The notes under the pieces were generated by a model. That model had not been told where the DNA came from, made no database searches, and saw only the letters and a list, made by a program, of their open reading frames with translations. Made by a program: the position numbers and the translations under genes. From G963662265 sp963668545 (GTDB taxonomy: Bacteria > Spirochaetota > Spirochaetia > CADAEX01): a stretch of DNA of 64,000 nt. This document shows positions 26,866 to 35,716 of this stretch, piece after piece (positions within the stretch are counted from its first letter, which is position 1; the number at the start of each line of letters is the position of its first letter). Location: positions 682,001-746,000 of the forward strand of contig OY764868.1 of NCBI GenBank assembly GCA_963668545.1, in the 5' to 3' direction.

Positions 26866-26908
26866 ATAAAAAGGGTCTCTGCTGTTTTACAGCAGAAACC
26901 CTTTTTTT
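26866..26908. terminator. nifJ terminator (bidirectional)
   Basis: The inverted repeat GGGTCTCTGCTG / CAGCAGAAACCC at 26873-26901 has a run of A before it and a run of T after it, so it can terminate in both directions. It lies just downstream of nifJ on the minus strand. Confidence 0.85.
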
Positions 26909-27000
26909 GATGGATTGATTATCAGGCTTTTGCATATGCTGTGCCTGATAATTCTTCCATATAATTATCTGACCGATTGTCAGTTTTTTTAATCTTAAAC

Positions 27001-30000
27001 CTACATCAGGCCGCCGAGATTCTTGTAGAAATCCATTCTTCTTTTTGCATCTTTTTCTGCTTCAGCAAAAAGTGTTTCCGCTTCTTCCGGCGCTGTTTTG
27101 AGAAGAGATGTATATCTTCTTTCACTTCTGATGAAGTCCTGAAAGCTTTCTTTTGGTTCTCTTGTTTCCCATGTAAATCTTTCACCTTCAGGTGCTTCCG
27201 GATTGTATCTGTAAAGAGGCCAGTAACCTGATTCTACAGCTCTTTTCTGCTCATTCTGTGTTTTTGACATATCAATACCGTGTGCAATACATGGTGAGTA
27301 GGCAAGAATGATTGACGGTCCGTTATATGCTTCAGCTTCTCTGAATGCCTTGATTGTCTGGGCCCTGTTTGCACCCATGGCGACAGAAGCTACATAAACA
27401 TAGCCGTAGCTCATGCACATGAATCCGAGGTTTTTCTTGCCCAGTCTCATCCCTGCGTTTGCAAATTTTGCAACTGCAGCTATTGGAGTAGCTTTTGAAG
27501 CCTGTCCACCGGTATTTGAGTAAACTTCTGTATCAAGTACGAGAATGTTCACATTTTTGCCGGATGCAACAACGTGGTCAACACCGCCGTATCCGATATC
27601 GTATGCCCATCCGTCACCGCCGAGTATCCAAACACTCTTGTCAACAAAATAGTCTTTCAGTTCGAGGATTTTCCTGAGGTCTTCCTTAACTTCTCCTGAA
27701 GCAGCATCAACTGCAGCAGGAAGCAGTTTGCCTACAGCATTCTGTGCTGCAATTGCTTCTGCATCTCTCTTGTCCCAGAGTGAAATACATTTATCAAGTG
27801 CGCCTTTGAGTTCTGCGCTGATTCCTGCTTTCATTACATTGTCGACTTTGACTTTAAGAAGTGTTCTGTTGCTGTCAACAGCAAGTCTCATACCGAAACC
27901 GTATTCAGCATTGTCTTCAAAGAGTGAGTTGCCCCATGTGGGACCTCTGCCGTTTTCAGCTTTGCAGTATGGGATTGTCGGAAAAGTACCGCCGTAAATT
28001 GATGAACATCCTGTAGCATTTGCAACAATCATGTTTTCGCCGCAAACCTGTGTAGCAAGTTTTACATAAGGTGTTTCACCGCATCCTGCGCATGCGCCAG
28101 AGAATTCGAACAGAGGCTGTTTGAAGCCTATGCCTTTTACATTGGTTTCAGATGCTCCGTCCATAACATTGTTGGGGAGGTCTTCAAAGAAGCATGCAGC
28201 CTTATCCTGGCCTGCTTCTCTTTCTGATTCAAGTGTACTGAATTCAAGAGCTTTCTGCTGTTTCATTCCGGGGCAGACATCTACACATACACCGCAGCCT
28301 GTACAGTCTTCAATATATACCTGAATTCTGTATTCAAGGTCTCTGTCGTTTTTAGTGTTTGATTTGATTGTATCAAAGTTTGCCGGTTTGTCCTTTAGAT
28401 CCGCCGGTGCAATCTGCTTAGCCCTGATAACTGCATGAGGACAAGCCATTACACACTGGTTACACTGAATACAGTTTTCATGGATCCATTTTGGTACTCT
28501 GGGTGCAACACCTCTTTTTTCGAGTCTGGTTGTTCCGGAAGGAATAGTTCCGTCGAATGACATAGCTGATACAGGAATGTCATCACCTTTAAGGTGCATA
28601 ATAGGCTCAATAATCTGCTTGGCGAATACCCCTTCTGATTCACAGATAAGTTCTGCCGGTTTGTATGATTCTGTAATAGATGAAGGAACTTTAACTTCCT
28701 GAAGTGCTGCAGATGTGTTGTCTACTGCTGCCCAGTTCATTTTTACAATATCTTCACCTTTTTTTATGTATGCTTTTTTGATTGAATCCTTTATAAGCTT
28801 GATTGCATCGTCTTCAGGGAGAATCCCTGAGATTTTAAAGAATGCAGCCTGCATTACAGTGTTGATTCTTCCACCAAGACCTGAGGCTTCTGCAATCTTT
28901 AGAGCATCAATATTGTAGAACCTGATTTTTCTGTCAATTATAATCTGCTGCTCTTCCTTTGTAAGGTGATTGAATACTACTGAGCTGTCAATTTCCGAGT
29001 TGAGAAGGAATACACCTCCCTTTTTGAGCGGACTGAGCATATCGTATCTTCCGATATATGCAGGGTTATGGCATGCTACGAAATCTGCATCAGTAATAAG
29101 CCATGGCATGTTTACGCTGCTCTTTCCGAATCTGAGGTGTGAAGTTGTAACTCCGCCTGATTTTTTTGAGTCATAGACAAAATATGCCTGTGCATTCATA
29201 TCAGTGTTGCTGCCGATAATCTTGATTGAGTTTTTGTTTGCTCCTACAGTACCGTCAGCACCGAGTCCCCAGAACATGCAGTTGATTACATCTTTGGGAG
29301 CAACATCAATATTTTCCCTTATTTCAATAGAAGTGTTTGTAACATCATCATTGATACCTACTGTAAAACCGTGGAATGCTTTTCCGTCGAGATGGTCATA
29401 AACAGCTTTAACCATTGAAGGTGTAAACTCTTTACTTGAAAGACCGTATCTTCCGCCGATGATTTTTATACCTTTGCCGTTGAGAGCTGTAACTACATCA
29501 AGGTAAAGGGGTTCACCGATTGATCCCGGTTCTTTTGTTCTGTCAAGTACTGCAATTTTCTTGCAGCTTGCAGGGATTGAGCCTATAAAAGCGTCTACAG
29601 AGAAAGGCCTGTAGAGTCTGACTTTGACAGCACCTAATTTTTCCCCTTTTTCAACAAGGTATTTAACAGTTGCATCAATAGTATCACAGGCTGAACCCAT
29701 TGCAATAATGACTTTTTCTGCATCCGGAGCACCTACATAGTCGAACAGGTGATACTGTCTTCCGATTACTTTTGCTACTTTGTCCATGTACTCCTGAACT
29801 ATTGCCGGGAGTTCATCATAGTATTTGTTTACTGTTTCCCTTCCCTGAAAGTAAACATCAGGATTCTGAGCACCCACTTTGATAAAGGGGGCATCAGGTC
29901 TCATTGCCCTGTTTCTGAATCTTTCAATATATTCAGGTTCAATAAGACTTTTGATTGTGTCAAAAGAAATTTCTTCAACTTTCTGTACTTCGTGTGAAGT

Positions 30001-30528
30001 TCTGAACCCGTCAAAAAAACTGAGAAATGGAATCTGACCTTTGAGAGAAGAAAGATGAGCTACAAGTGCAAGGTCCATTGTTTCCTGAATAGAAGCAGCA
30101 GCTGTCATTGCAAACCCTGTATTTCTGACAGCCATTACATCTGAATGGTCTCCGAAAATTGAAAGAGACTGTGCAGCGATGGATCGTGCTGAAACATGGA
30201 AAACTGTAGGAAGCATTTCCCCTGCAATTTTGTGCATGTTGGGGATCATCAGGAAAAGCCCCTGTGAAGCTGTAAATGTTGTTGTAAGAGCTCCTGCGCT
30301 TAATGAACCATGTACGGCACCGGCAGCACCGGCTTCAGACTGCATTTCAATTACATCAACAGTCTTACCGAAAACATTTTTCATACCTTTGGATGCCCAT
30401 TCATCTGAATATTCACCCATTGGTGAAGAAGGTGTAATAGGATAGATAGCAGCCACTTCACTGAATGCATATGCTACATGTGCCGCTGCAGCATTCCCAT
30501 CAATGGTGACCCATTTTTTTTCTGACAT
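27001..30528 (-). CDS. nifJ: Pyruvate:ferredoxin (flavodoxin) oxidoreductase
   Basis: Single-chain enzyme of 1175 residues that oxidises pyruvate with CoA to acetyl-CoA and CO2, passing electrons to ferredoxin or flavodoxin; oxygen-sensitive and central to anaerobic metabolism. All domains of the homodimeric type are present: N-terminal YPITPSSPMGE, a CoA-binding middle region, two [4Fe-4S] motifs (CIQCNQCVMACPH and CTGCGVCVDVCPG), then the TPP domain with CAGCGE and GGDGWAYDIGYGG...SNTGGQASKATP. Length is normal. GAGG precedes the ATG. The promoter at 30566-30594 has a palindromic operator just upstream. It lies close to other central-carbon genes. Confidence 0.97.
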   Translation of the reverse strand: MSEKKWVTIDGNAAAAHVAYAFSEVAAIYPITPSSPMGEYSDEWASKGMKNVFGKTVDVIEMQSEAGAAGAVHGSLSAGALTTTFTASQGLFLMIPNMHKIAGEMLPTVFHVSARSIAAQSLSIFGDHSDVMAVRNTGFAMTAAASIQETMDLALVAHLSSLKGQIPFLSFFDGFRTSHEVQKVEEISFDTIKSLIEPEYIERFRNRAMRPDAPFIKVGAQNPDVYFQGRETVNKYYDELPAIVQEYMDKVAKVIGRQYHLFDYVGAPDAEKVIIAMGSACDTIDATVKYLVEKGEKLGAVKVRLYRPFSVDAFIGSIPASCKKIAVLDRTKEPGSIGEPLYLDVVTALNGKGIKIIGGRYGLSSKEFTPSMVKAVYDHLDGKAFHGFTVGINDDVTNTSIEIRENIDVAPKDVINCMFWGLGADGTVGANKNSIKIIGSNTDMNAQAYFVYDSKKSGGVTTSHLRFGKSSVNMPWLITDADFVACHNPAYIGRYDMLSPLKKGGVFLLNSEIDSSVVFNHLTKEEQQIIIDRKIRFYNIDALKIAEASGLGGRINTVMQAAFFKISGILPEDDAIKLIKDSIKKAYIKKGEDIVKMNWAAVDNTSAALQEVKVPSSITESYKPAELICESEGVFAKQIIEPIMHLKGDDIPVSAMSFDGTIPSGTTRLEKRGVAPRVPKWIHENCIQCNQCVMACPHAVIRAKQIAPADLKDKPANFDTIKSNTKNDRDLEYRIQVYIEDCTGCGVCVDVCPGMKQQKALEFSTLESEREAGQDKAACFFEDLPNNVMDGASETNVKGIGFKQPLFEFSGACAGCGETPYVKLATQVCGENMIVANATGCSSIYGGTFPTIPYCKAENGRGPTWGNSLFEDNAEYGFGMRLAVDSNRTLLKVKVDNVMKAGISAELKGALDKCISLWDKRDAEAIAAQNAVGKLLPAAVDAASGEVKEDLRKILELKDYFVDKSVWILGGDGWAYDIGYGGVDHVVASGKNVNILVLDTEVYSNTGGQASKATPIAAVAKFANAGMRLGKKNLGFMCMSYGYVYVASVAMGANRAQTIKAFREAEAYNGPSIILAYSPCIAHGIDMSKTQNEQKRAVESGYWPLYRYNPEAPEGERFTWETREPKESFQDFIRSERRYTSLLKTAPEEAETLFAEAEKDAKRRMDFYKNLGGLM

Positions 30529-30565
30529 TATTTTTCCTCATCTTTTAAAGAATATTTTCGCCATT

Positions 30566-30594
30566 ATTATAGAATTATTCTATTTCAATGACAA
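30566..30594 (-). promoter_or_regulatory. nifJ promoter
   Basis: On the minus strand TTGTCA (30589-30594), 17-bp spacer and a perfect TATAAT (30566-30571). Start would be near 30559, giving a leader of about 30 bases before the ATG. Confidence 0.7.
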
Positions 30595-30606
30595 TAGTAT
30601 AAAGAT

Positions 30607-30626
30607 CATGTGAATGAGTTCACATG
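30607..30626. promoter_or_regulatory. Palindromic operator upstream of nifJ (Rex- or CRP/FNR-like)
   Basis: Perfect inverted repeat CATGTGAA-TGAG-TTCACATG. The core TGTGAA-N4-TTCACA fits the Rex operator (TTGTGAA-N4-TTCACAA) except for the outermost bases, and also fits the CRP consensus TGTGA-N6-TCACA. Its centre is about 57 bases upstream of the predicted start, a position more typical of an activator than of a repressor. Confidence 0.6.
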
Positions 30627-30784
30627 TTGGAACCTGTTTGAAACCTATGAAATTTTATTACCGGTACTATAACATGCTTTTATATATTGTACAATTTAAA
30701 ATTACTAAAAGTAATTAAAGCAAGGATATAAATGAGAAAAAGGATTTATAAGTAAGAAAAGTTATCAATAAAGATTTTATCATC

Positions 30785-32338
30785 TTAACTGTTGATAAGT
30801 CTGATCGATTCCTTTGTTGTAAACAGGGATAAAAGTTTTTCAGAAATTTTTTCGGTTTTTGTTTTTTCTGAATTGCTGCATCTGTAGGATTCCAGTATTT
30901 TTCTGAAATTCCCTGCAAATACATCCGGTCCGTAATATCTGCCTATATCCCTGCATTCTATATCAGGTTCTGACCTGACAAGATCTTCTGTTTTTATGAA
31001 AAGTAATTTATTTATTTCTCTTATCTCTGATTTGAGCAGTGTGCTTTTTGATGTTTCTGCAAGATATTTACCCTGCATTTCATACGGCAGATAGGAAAAG
31101 TCTGCCGTATTACCTGAAACAACATAATTAATATACTCCTCCTCTTTGACAATATCTTTAAACTCCCTGTCAAGAGAGGAGAAGTAGGCTTTTATTTTTT
31201 TTGTAAGGGATAACCTCATATCCCCGGTTAAAGGTATCCTGAAATTCTCATAAAAATAAGATGAATAGTCCCTGAAAAGGGGGATGAAATCTTGAGATGT
31301 ATCAAGGTACCGTGACAGTATTGGTTTTCCCCAGGAAACAGTGTCTGTAAAGATATATCCGAATCCCTCCATTACAGATGATGAGATAATACAATCTGAC
31401 ATAGCAATTACTGTTTTTAAATCTGATTCTGCTGCTGACCCTTTTACTCCTGTTCCCCAGAGACCCCTGATATATCCTCTTCTGTAGTATTCCGAGATCA
31501 GGTTTGAGTATTTTATTTCCTGGTCAGATATACCTGGAAGTGTCTGGACAAGGTTGCTGCCTTCGCCTGAAAGCAGGGAAATCATTGCTGCTTCAAAAAT
31601 GTTTTTACGCCTGATTGTTCTTACAGGATAAAGGAATACAGGTTTCTCCGGATCAAAGTTGTATAAACTTTTTGTTTTTGCATAAAGATTTTCCTTTATT
31701 TGTCTTTTTTCCTTTTCACCTGTTTTGCATATCTCTGTCCTGTTCTGAATAACCGGATTTGGAAGCAGAAAAAGAGAATCTGAATCAAGTCCTGCTTTTT
31801 TAAGAATGGTGTAATCCCTGCTGTTGAGAACAGCATATTTGATGTTGTTTCCCGCCGGATAGGGATTTTCCACGCTTTTTTTAAGTTTTTTATAATTGGC
31901 AAACCTGGAGCATTCAGGGAAATCATGTATATGAAAGAAAAACTTTTCATCATTCTCCTTCACGGCAAAGACTGTTGCAATTTCCGTGAATACCGGGTTT
32001 TTGGCAATATGGTGGTTGTGGATCCAGTATATATATCCCCGGTATTTTTCCAGAGTTTTCTGTATCGTTTCACGGAAATCTGCTCCAGAGAAACTGTTTT
32101 CTCTGAGGTAATCAAGTTCAGGGACTGTTTCAACAGAAAACAGGGTATCAGTTCCCTGTACTGATGATTTGATAGAAGACAGAAGGTTTTCGCTGTTCTC
32201 CTTTCTTCCCGATATAAGGGCGATTTCTCCAATATTCAGATTGCTTCTGAGAAGTGATATCAGGGAAAGCTTTATAACAGTTGTTATCCCTCCAGGAACA
32301 AAGTGGTAGTGAAATACTGCAAGTTTTATTTTTTCCAT
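30785..32338 (-). CDS. Glycosyltransferase, GT-B fold (GT4-like)
   Basis: Cytosolic protein of 517 residues. The N-terminus has a glycine-rich loop (FHYHFVPGGITTVI) typical of the acceptor domain of GT-B enzymes. The C-terminal domain has FLYPVRTIRRKNIFEA, a donor-domain motif with RK, and SSSVMEGFGYIFTDTVSWGKPIL, the E-x-F-G-x-x-x-x-E-like motif with Thr at the second acidic position. Donor and acceptor are unknown. It is divergent from the phosphorylase gene at 32483 with only 144 bases between starts, which suggests shared control but does not prove a shared pathway. No ribosome-binding site is visible; a TTGACA-18-TAAATT promoter ends six bases before the ATG. Confidence 0.7.
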   Translation of the reverse strand: MEKIKLAVFHYHFVPGGITTVIKLSLISLLRSNLNIGEIALISGRKENSENLLSSIKSSVQGTDTLFSVETVPELDYLRENSFSGADFRETIQKTLEKYRGYIYWIHNHHIAKNPVFTEIATVFAVKENDEKFFFHIHDFPECSRFANYKKLKKSVENPYPAGNNIKYAVLNSRDYTILKKAGLDSDSLFLLPNPVIQNRTEICKTGEKEKRQIKENLYAKTKSLYNFDPEKPVFLYPVRTIRRKNIFEAAMISLLSGEGSNLVQTLPGISDQEIKYSNLISEYYRRGYIRGLWGTGVKGSAAESDLKTVIAMSDCIISSSVMEGFGYIFTDTVSWGKPILSRYLDTSQDFIPLFRDYSSYFYENFRIPLTGDMRLSLTKKIKAYFSSLDREFKDIVKEEEYINYVVSGNTADFSYLPYEMQGKYLAETSKSTLLKSEIREINKLLFIKTEDLVRSEPDIECRDIGRYYGPDVFAGNFRKILESYRCSNSEKTKTEKISEKLLSLFTTKESIRLINS

Positions 32339-32344
32339 GTGTAT

Positions 32345-32374
32345 AATTTATTATACGGGGAGAGAGTTTGTCAA
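32345..32374 (-). promoter_or_regulatory. Promoter of the glycosyltransferase gene (leaderless geometry)
   Basis: On the minus strand TTGACA (32369-32374), 18-bp spacer, TAAATT (32345-32350), then six bases to the ATG. A TATAAT also lies nearer the -35, but with only a 13-bp spacer. Confidence 0.5.
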
Positions 32375-32444
32375 AACTCTTTCATTTTTTCTGATAGTGT
32401 TTTCTCTGATACAGGCAGAATAAAAGGCGGATGATAAAAAATAT

Positions 32445-32473
32445 TTGCAGTGGATGCATTGTTGTAATACGAT
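32445..32473 (+). promoter_or_regulatory. Promoter of the GH13_18 phosphorylase gene (near-leaderless)
   Basis: TTGCAG (32445-32450), 17-bp spacer, TACGAT (32468-32473), nine bases to the ATG at 32483; no Shine-Dalgarno sequence. Confidence 0.45.
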
Positions 32474-32482
32474 TTAAGTATT

Positions 32483-34261
32483 ATGAAAGAAAATATAAAA
32501 AATCTCCTTGAATTTATTTACGGTTCTGATAACTTCAGTAAGTTATCAGAAAAATTCCAGCTGCTGCTCGAATCAGAAAGTGCAAAAATCATGCAGCCTT
32601 CCGGCACTACCTCAAAAGATCTTCCGGTCGATGAGACTGATGCTGTTGTAATAACGTACGGGGACCAGTTCAGGGGAACAGCTGAACCTCCATTGAGAAA
32701 TCTGAAAAATTTCCTGGACAGATATCTTAAAGGTTCTGTTTCGGGAGTGCATATACTTCCTTTCTCCCCTTATTCCTCTGATGACGGATTTTCTGTAATT
32801 GACTACAGGGAGGTTGATCCTGCTCTAGGGACATGGAACGAGATCAGGGAAATAGCCTCTTCATACAGGCTTATGGCTGATCTTGTTCTAAACCACTGTT
32901 CAGTGAAAAGCGAGTGGTTTGCAAAATTCCTGGAATGGGATGATGTTTATAAGGATTTTTTTATCACAGTTGAACCCGGGACTGATCTTTCATATGTGTT
33001 CAGACCCCGGGCTCTTCCGCTTCTTACAGAATTTGATACTTCTGACGGAAAGAAGCTTGTCTGGACAACGTTCAGTGCCGACCAGGTTGATCTCAATTAC
33101 AGCAATCCCGAAGTGCTTATGGAGATGACCCGGATTCTTTTCTATTATATCCAGATGGGAATTCAGATTATAAGGCTTGATGCTGTAGCTTTCCTGTGGA
33201 AGGAGGAAGGACATTCATGCCTGCATCATGAAAAGACACATGCAGCTGTCAAGCTGTTCAGGGAAATTATCAGGGAATATGCTCCCTGGGTAATAATCAT
33301 AACAGAAACAAATGTGCCTCACAGGGAAAACCTGTCATATTTCGGAAGCGGCTCTGATGAAGCACAGATGGTTTATCAGTTTGCTCTGCCGCCCCTTACG
33401 CTTGATGCATTTCTCAGGGAAGATGCTTCCCATCTCAGGGACTGGGCTGCCAATTCTCTTGGTAAACCTTCAGACACTGTCTCTTTCTTCAATTTTCATG
33501 CATCACATGACGGTATCGGGGTCCTTCCCGCCAAAGGTATTCTCAATGAAAAAGAGATGGACAACATGCTTTCAGAGGTTGTTAAGAGGGGAGGGCTGGT
33601 ATCCTATAAAGCAACAAAAGAGGGGGATATCCCTTATGAGCTTAATATAAACTACTTTTCTGCAATTGCCGGCAATGAAACAGACAGCAGGACTGCAACA
33701 GCCAAGTTTCTTGCATCCCAGTCTGTTATTCTGTCAATGACAGGGATGCCGGGGATCTACATACACAGCCTTCTGGGATCTGTAAATTTCAGGGAAGGGG
33801 TTTCTGTCACCGGGATGAACAGGACTATCAACAGGGAAAAACTTGATTACAGCAGAGTTGTTGAAGAGCTTTCAGATCCTGAATCACAGAGAAGTCTGGT
33901 GCTGGCCGGATACAGAAAAATGCTTGATTCCAGAAGAAAAGAGCCTTCATTTAGTCCTGAAGGTAAGCAAATCATACTTGAGTCATCAGGTCCGCTTCTT
34001 GCTGTCCTGAGAATTTCCCCCGACAACTCTGAAAAAATACTCTGCCTTCTCAATATAAGCGGCAGAATTTTCAAATGCTTTGCCCACTGGGACTTTTTAT
34101 CAGGTTATAATAAAGAAAGATTATATGATATAATAGAGCAGCGGGAATCACGCGCCTTGATTATTTCTCATGAACAGGGCGGTTCCCGAAAAACTGAAAA
34201 AGATTCAGGGTGTTCGGCAATGATAACCCTGAATCCGTGGGAAGTGGTATGGCTCAAATAA
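32483..34261 (+). CDS. GH13 subfamily 18 phosphorylase, probably glucosylglycerate phosphorylase
   Basis: Cytosolic enzyme of 592 residues of the sucrose phosphorylase group. It would cleave an alpha-glucoside with phosphate to give alpha-glucose-1-phosphate. The catalytic triad is visible: nucleophile Asp at about 233 (IRLDAVAF), acid/base Glu at about 275 (ITETNVPH) and Asp at about 343 (FHASHDGIG). HILPFSPYSSDDGFSVIDY and the closing MTGMPGIYIHSLLGS are family blocks. Specificity cannot be read with certainty, and sucrose or sucrose-6-phosphate are alternatives. The next gene, overlapping by 13 bases, is a D-glycerate 2-kinase, which makes glucosylglycerate the best guess. Confidence 0.8.
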   Translation: MKENIKNLLEFIYGSDNFSKLSEKFQLLLESESAKIMQPSGTTSKDLPVDETDAVVITYGDQFRGTAEPPLRNLKNFLDRYLKGSVSGVHILPFSPYSSDDGFSVIDYREVDPALGTWNEIREIASSYRLMADLVLNHCSVKSEWFAKFLEWDDVYKDFFITVEPGTDLSYVFRPRALPLLTEFDTSDGKKLVWTTFSADQVDLNYSNPEVLMEMTRILFYYIQMGIQIIRLDAVAFLWKEEGHSCLHHEKTHAAVKLFREIIREYAPWVIIITETNVPHRENLSYFGSGSDEAQMVYQFALPPLTLDAFLREDASHLRDWAANSLGKPSDTVSFFNFHASHDGIGVLPAKGILNEKEMDNMLSEVVKRGGLVSYKATKEGDIPYELNINYFSAIAGNETDSRTATAKFLASQSVILSMTGMPGIYIHSLLGSVNFREGVSVTGMNRTINREKLDYSRVVEELSDPESQRSLVLAGYRKMLDSRRKEPSFSPEGKQIILESSGPLLAVLRISPDNSEKILCLLNISGRIFKCFAHWDFLSGYNKERLYDIIEQRESRALIISHEQGGSRKTEKDSGCSAMITLNPWEVVWLK

Positions 34262-35610
34262 AAAAAAATATTGACGAAATTTTTCAGGCAGCCCTTGACC
34301 GGGTTAACCCCTACAAGATGATCACAGACAATCTTAAGGTTGCCGGGGATGTTCTTGAAGTCCGGTCAGGGGGAATTGTTGAATCTTTCAGACTTGGTGA
34401 ATTTGAAAAGATTATTGTTACAGGTATCGGAAAGGCTACAGCCCGTATGGCTCTTGCAGTTGAAGAGGTTCTTGGCGAAAGGATAACAGGGGGTCTTATC
34501 AGTGTTAAAACAGGTCACACTGAGGATCTCAGGCTTATAGAAACAATAGAAGCTGAACACCCTGTTCCGGGGGAAAAAAGCCTTGAAGCAGGAAGAAGGA
34601 TCCGGGAAATTCATCTTGAAGGGGATGAAAAGACTCTTTTTATAAATCTGATTTCAGGAGGCGGTTCAGCCCTGTACTGCAATCCTGTCAGAACAGACAG
34701 GGTTTCTCTTTCACTTTCCGAAAAACAGAAAACTACAGAACTTCTTTTATCTTGCGGAGCAGATATCCATGAACTTAATACAATACGAAAACACCTTTCT
34801 GATGTGAAAGGGGGAAAAACTGCAGCTGCAATGTATCCTGCAGTTTCACTAAATATAATTCTTTCAGATGTTGTAGGTGATGATCTGTCTGTTATTGCTT
34901 CCGGGATAACTTCGCCGGACAGAAGCAGTTTCAGGGATACAAAAGATATATTCCTGAAATACGGAATATATGAAAGTCTTCCTGAAAATGTCAGGAAAGT
35001 AGTTGAACTGGGCTGCAGCGGGGAGATCCCGGATACACCTGATGAGAATGACAAAGTCTTTGACAGGGTACATAACATACTGATGGGAACAAATACTGAG
35101 TCTCTTGTCTCTGCAAAGGAAAAGGCTGTATCCCTGGGGTATGAAACCTATATCCTTTCCTCCTCAATAACTGGAGAGGCAAGGGAGATAGCCAAGTTCT
35201 ATTCAGCCCTGGCAAGGGATGGCAGGTCTTTCTTCCCAAGGGGGGGAAATAAACCTCTGTGTATTATCGGAGGGGGTGAAACTACTGTTACAATCAGAGG
35301 GAAAGGAAAAGGGGGAAGAAACCAGGAAATGGCCCTGGCATTCCTTGATGAAATAAAAAGAAACACAGAATCATTTAAAAACTGCTGCTTCCTTTCAGGA
35401 GGAACAGATGGAAATGACGGGCCTACTGATGCTGCAGGTGCCTATGCATCAGTTGATGTCCTTGAAAAAAGCATTGATGCAGGTCTTGATATACAGGAAT
35501 ATTTAAGCAGGAATGATTCATATCATTTTTTTAAGAACTGCTCTTCCCTGCTGATGACAGGTGCTACAAATACAAATGTCGGTGATGTCCAGATCATTCT
35601 AATGACATGA
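34249..35610 (+). CDS. D-glycerate 2-kinase, MOFRL family
   Basis: Cytosolic kinase of about 453 residues of the GckA/TtuD type that converts D-glycerate and ATP to 2-phosphoglycerate. The N-terminal domain has VTGIGKATARMA, HPVPGEKS, LISGGGSAL, and the central LNTIRKHLSDVKGG and LSDVVGDDLSVIASG. The C-terminal MOFRL domain has GGGETTVTIRGKGKGGRNQEMAL and SGGTDGNDGPTDAAGA. The ATG at 34249 (GGGAAG five bases upstream) is preferred to one at 34210, and overlaps the phosphorylase by 13 bases, so translation is coupled. Together they would turn glucosylglycerate into glucose-1-phosphate and 2-phosphoglycerate. Confidence 0.9.
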   Translation: MAQIKKNIDEIFQAALDRVNPYKMITDNLKVAGDVLEVRSGGIVESFRLGEFEKIIVTGIGKATARMALAVEEVLGERITGGLISVKTGHTEDLRLIETIEAEHPVPGEKSLEAGRRIREIHLEGDEKTLFINLISGGGSALYCNPVRTDRVSLSLSEKQKTTELLLSCGADIHELNTIRKHLSDVKGGKTAAAMYPAVSLNIILSDVVGDDLSVIASGITSPDRSSFRDTKDIFLKYGIYESLPENVRKVVELGCSGEIPDTPDENDKVFDRVHNILMGTNTESLVSAKEKAVSLGYETYILSSSITGEAREIAKFYSALARDGRSFFPRGGNKPLCIIGGGETTVTIRGKGKGGRNQEMALAFLDEIKRNTESFKNCCFLSGGTDGNDGPTDAAGAYASVDVLEKSIDAGLDIQEYLSRNDSYHFFKNCSSLLMTGATNTNVGDVQIILMT

Positions 35611-35628
35611 AATATACCTGAAAAATAT

Positions 35629-35660
35629 TAAAGCTGCCTTCCCCGGCAGCTTTTTTTATT
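35629..35660 (+). terminator. Terminator of the phosphorylase/kinase operon
   Basis: AAAGCTGCC/GGCAGCTTT hairpin with seven T. It also separates this operon from the convergent pfk gene. Confidence 0.85.
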
Positions 35661-35716
35661 AAGGACCTGTCCTGATTTGTATTCTGATTTCAGGGATGTC
35701 TAAGGAGAATAAAAAG

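Noticed and set aside
26822..26935. N-terminal extension of the histidine kinase
   Set aside because: The region contains the nifJ terminator and the kinase promoter.
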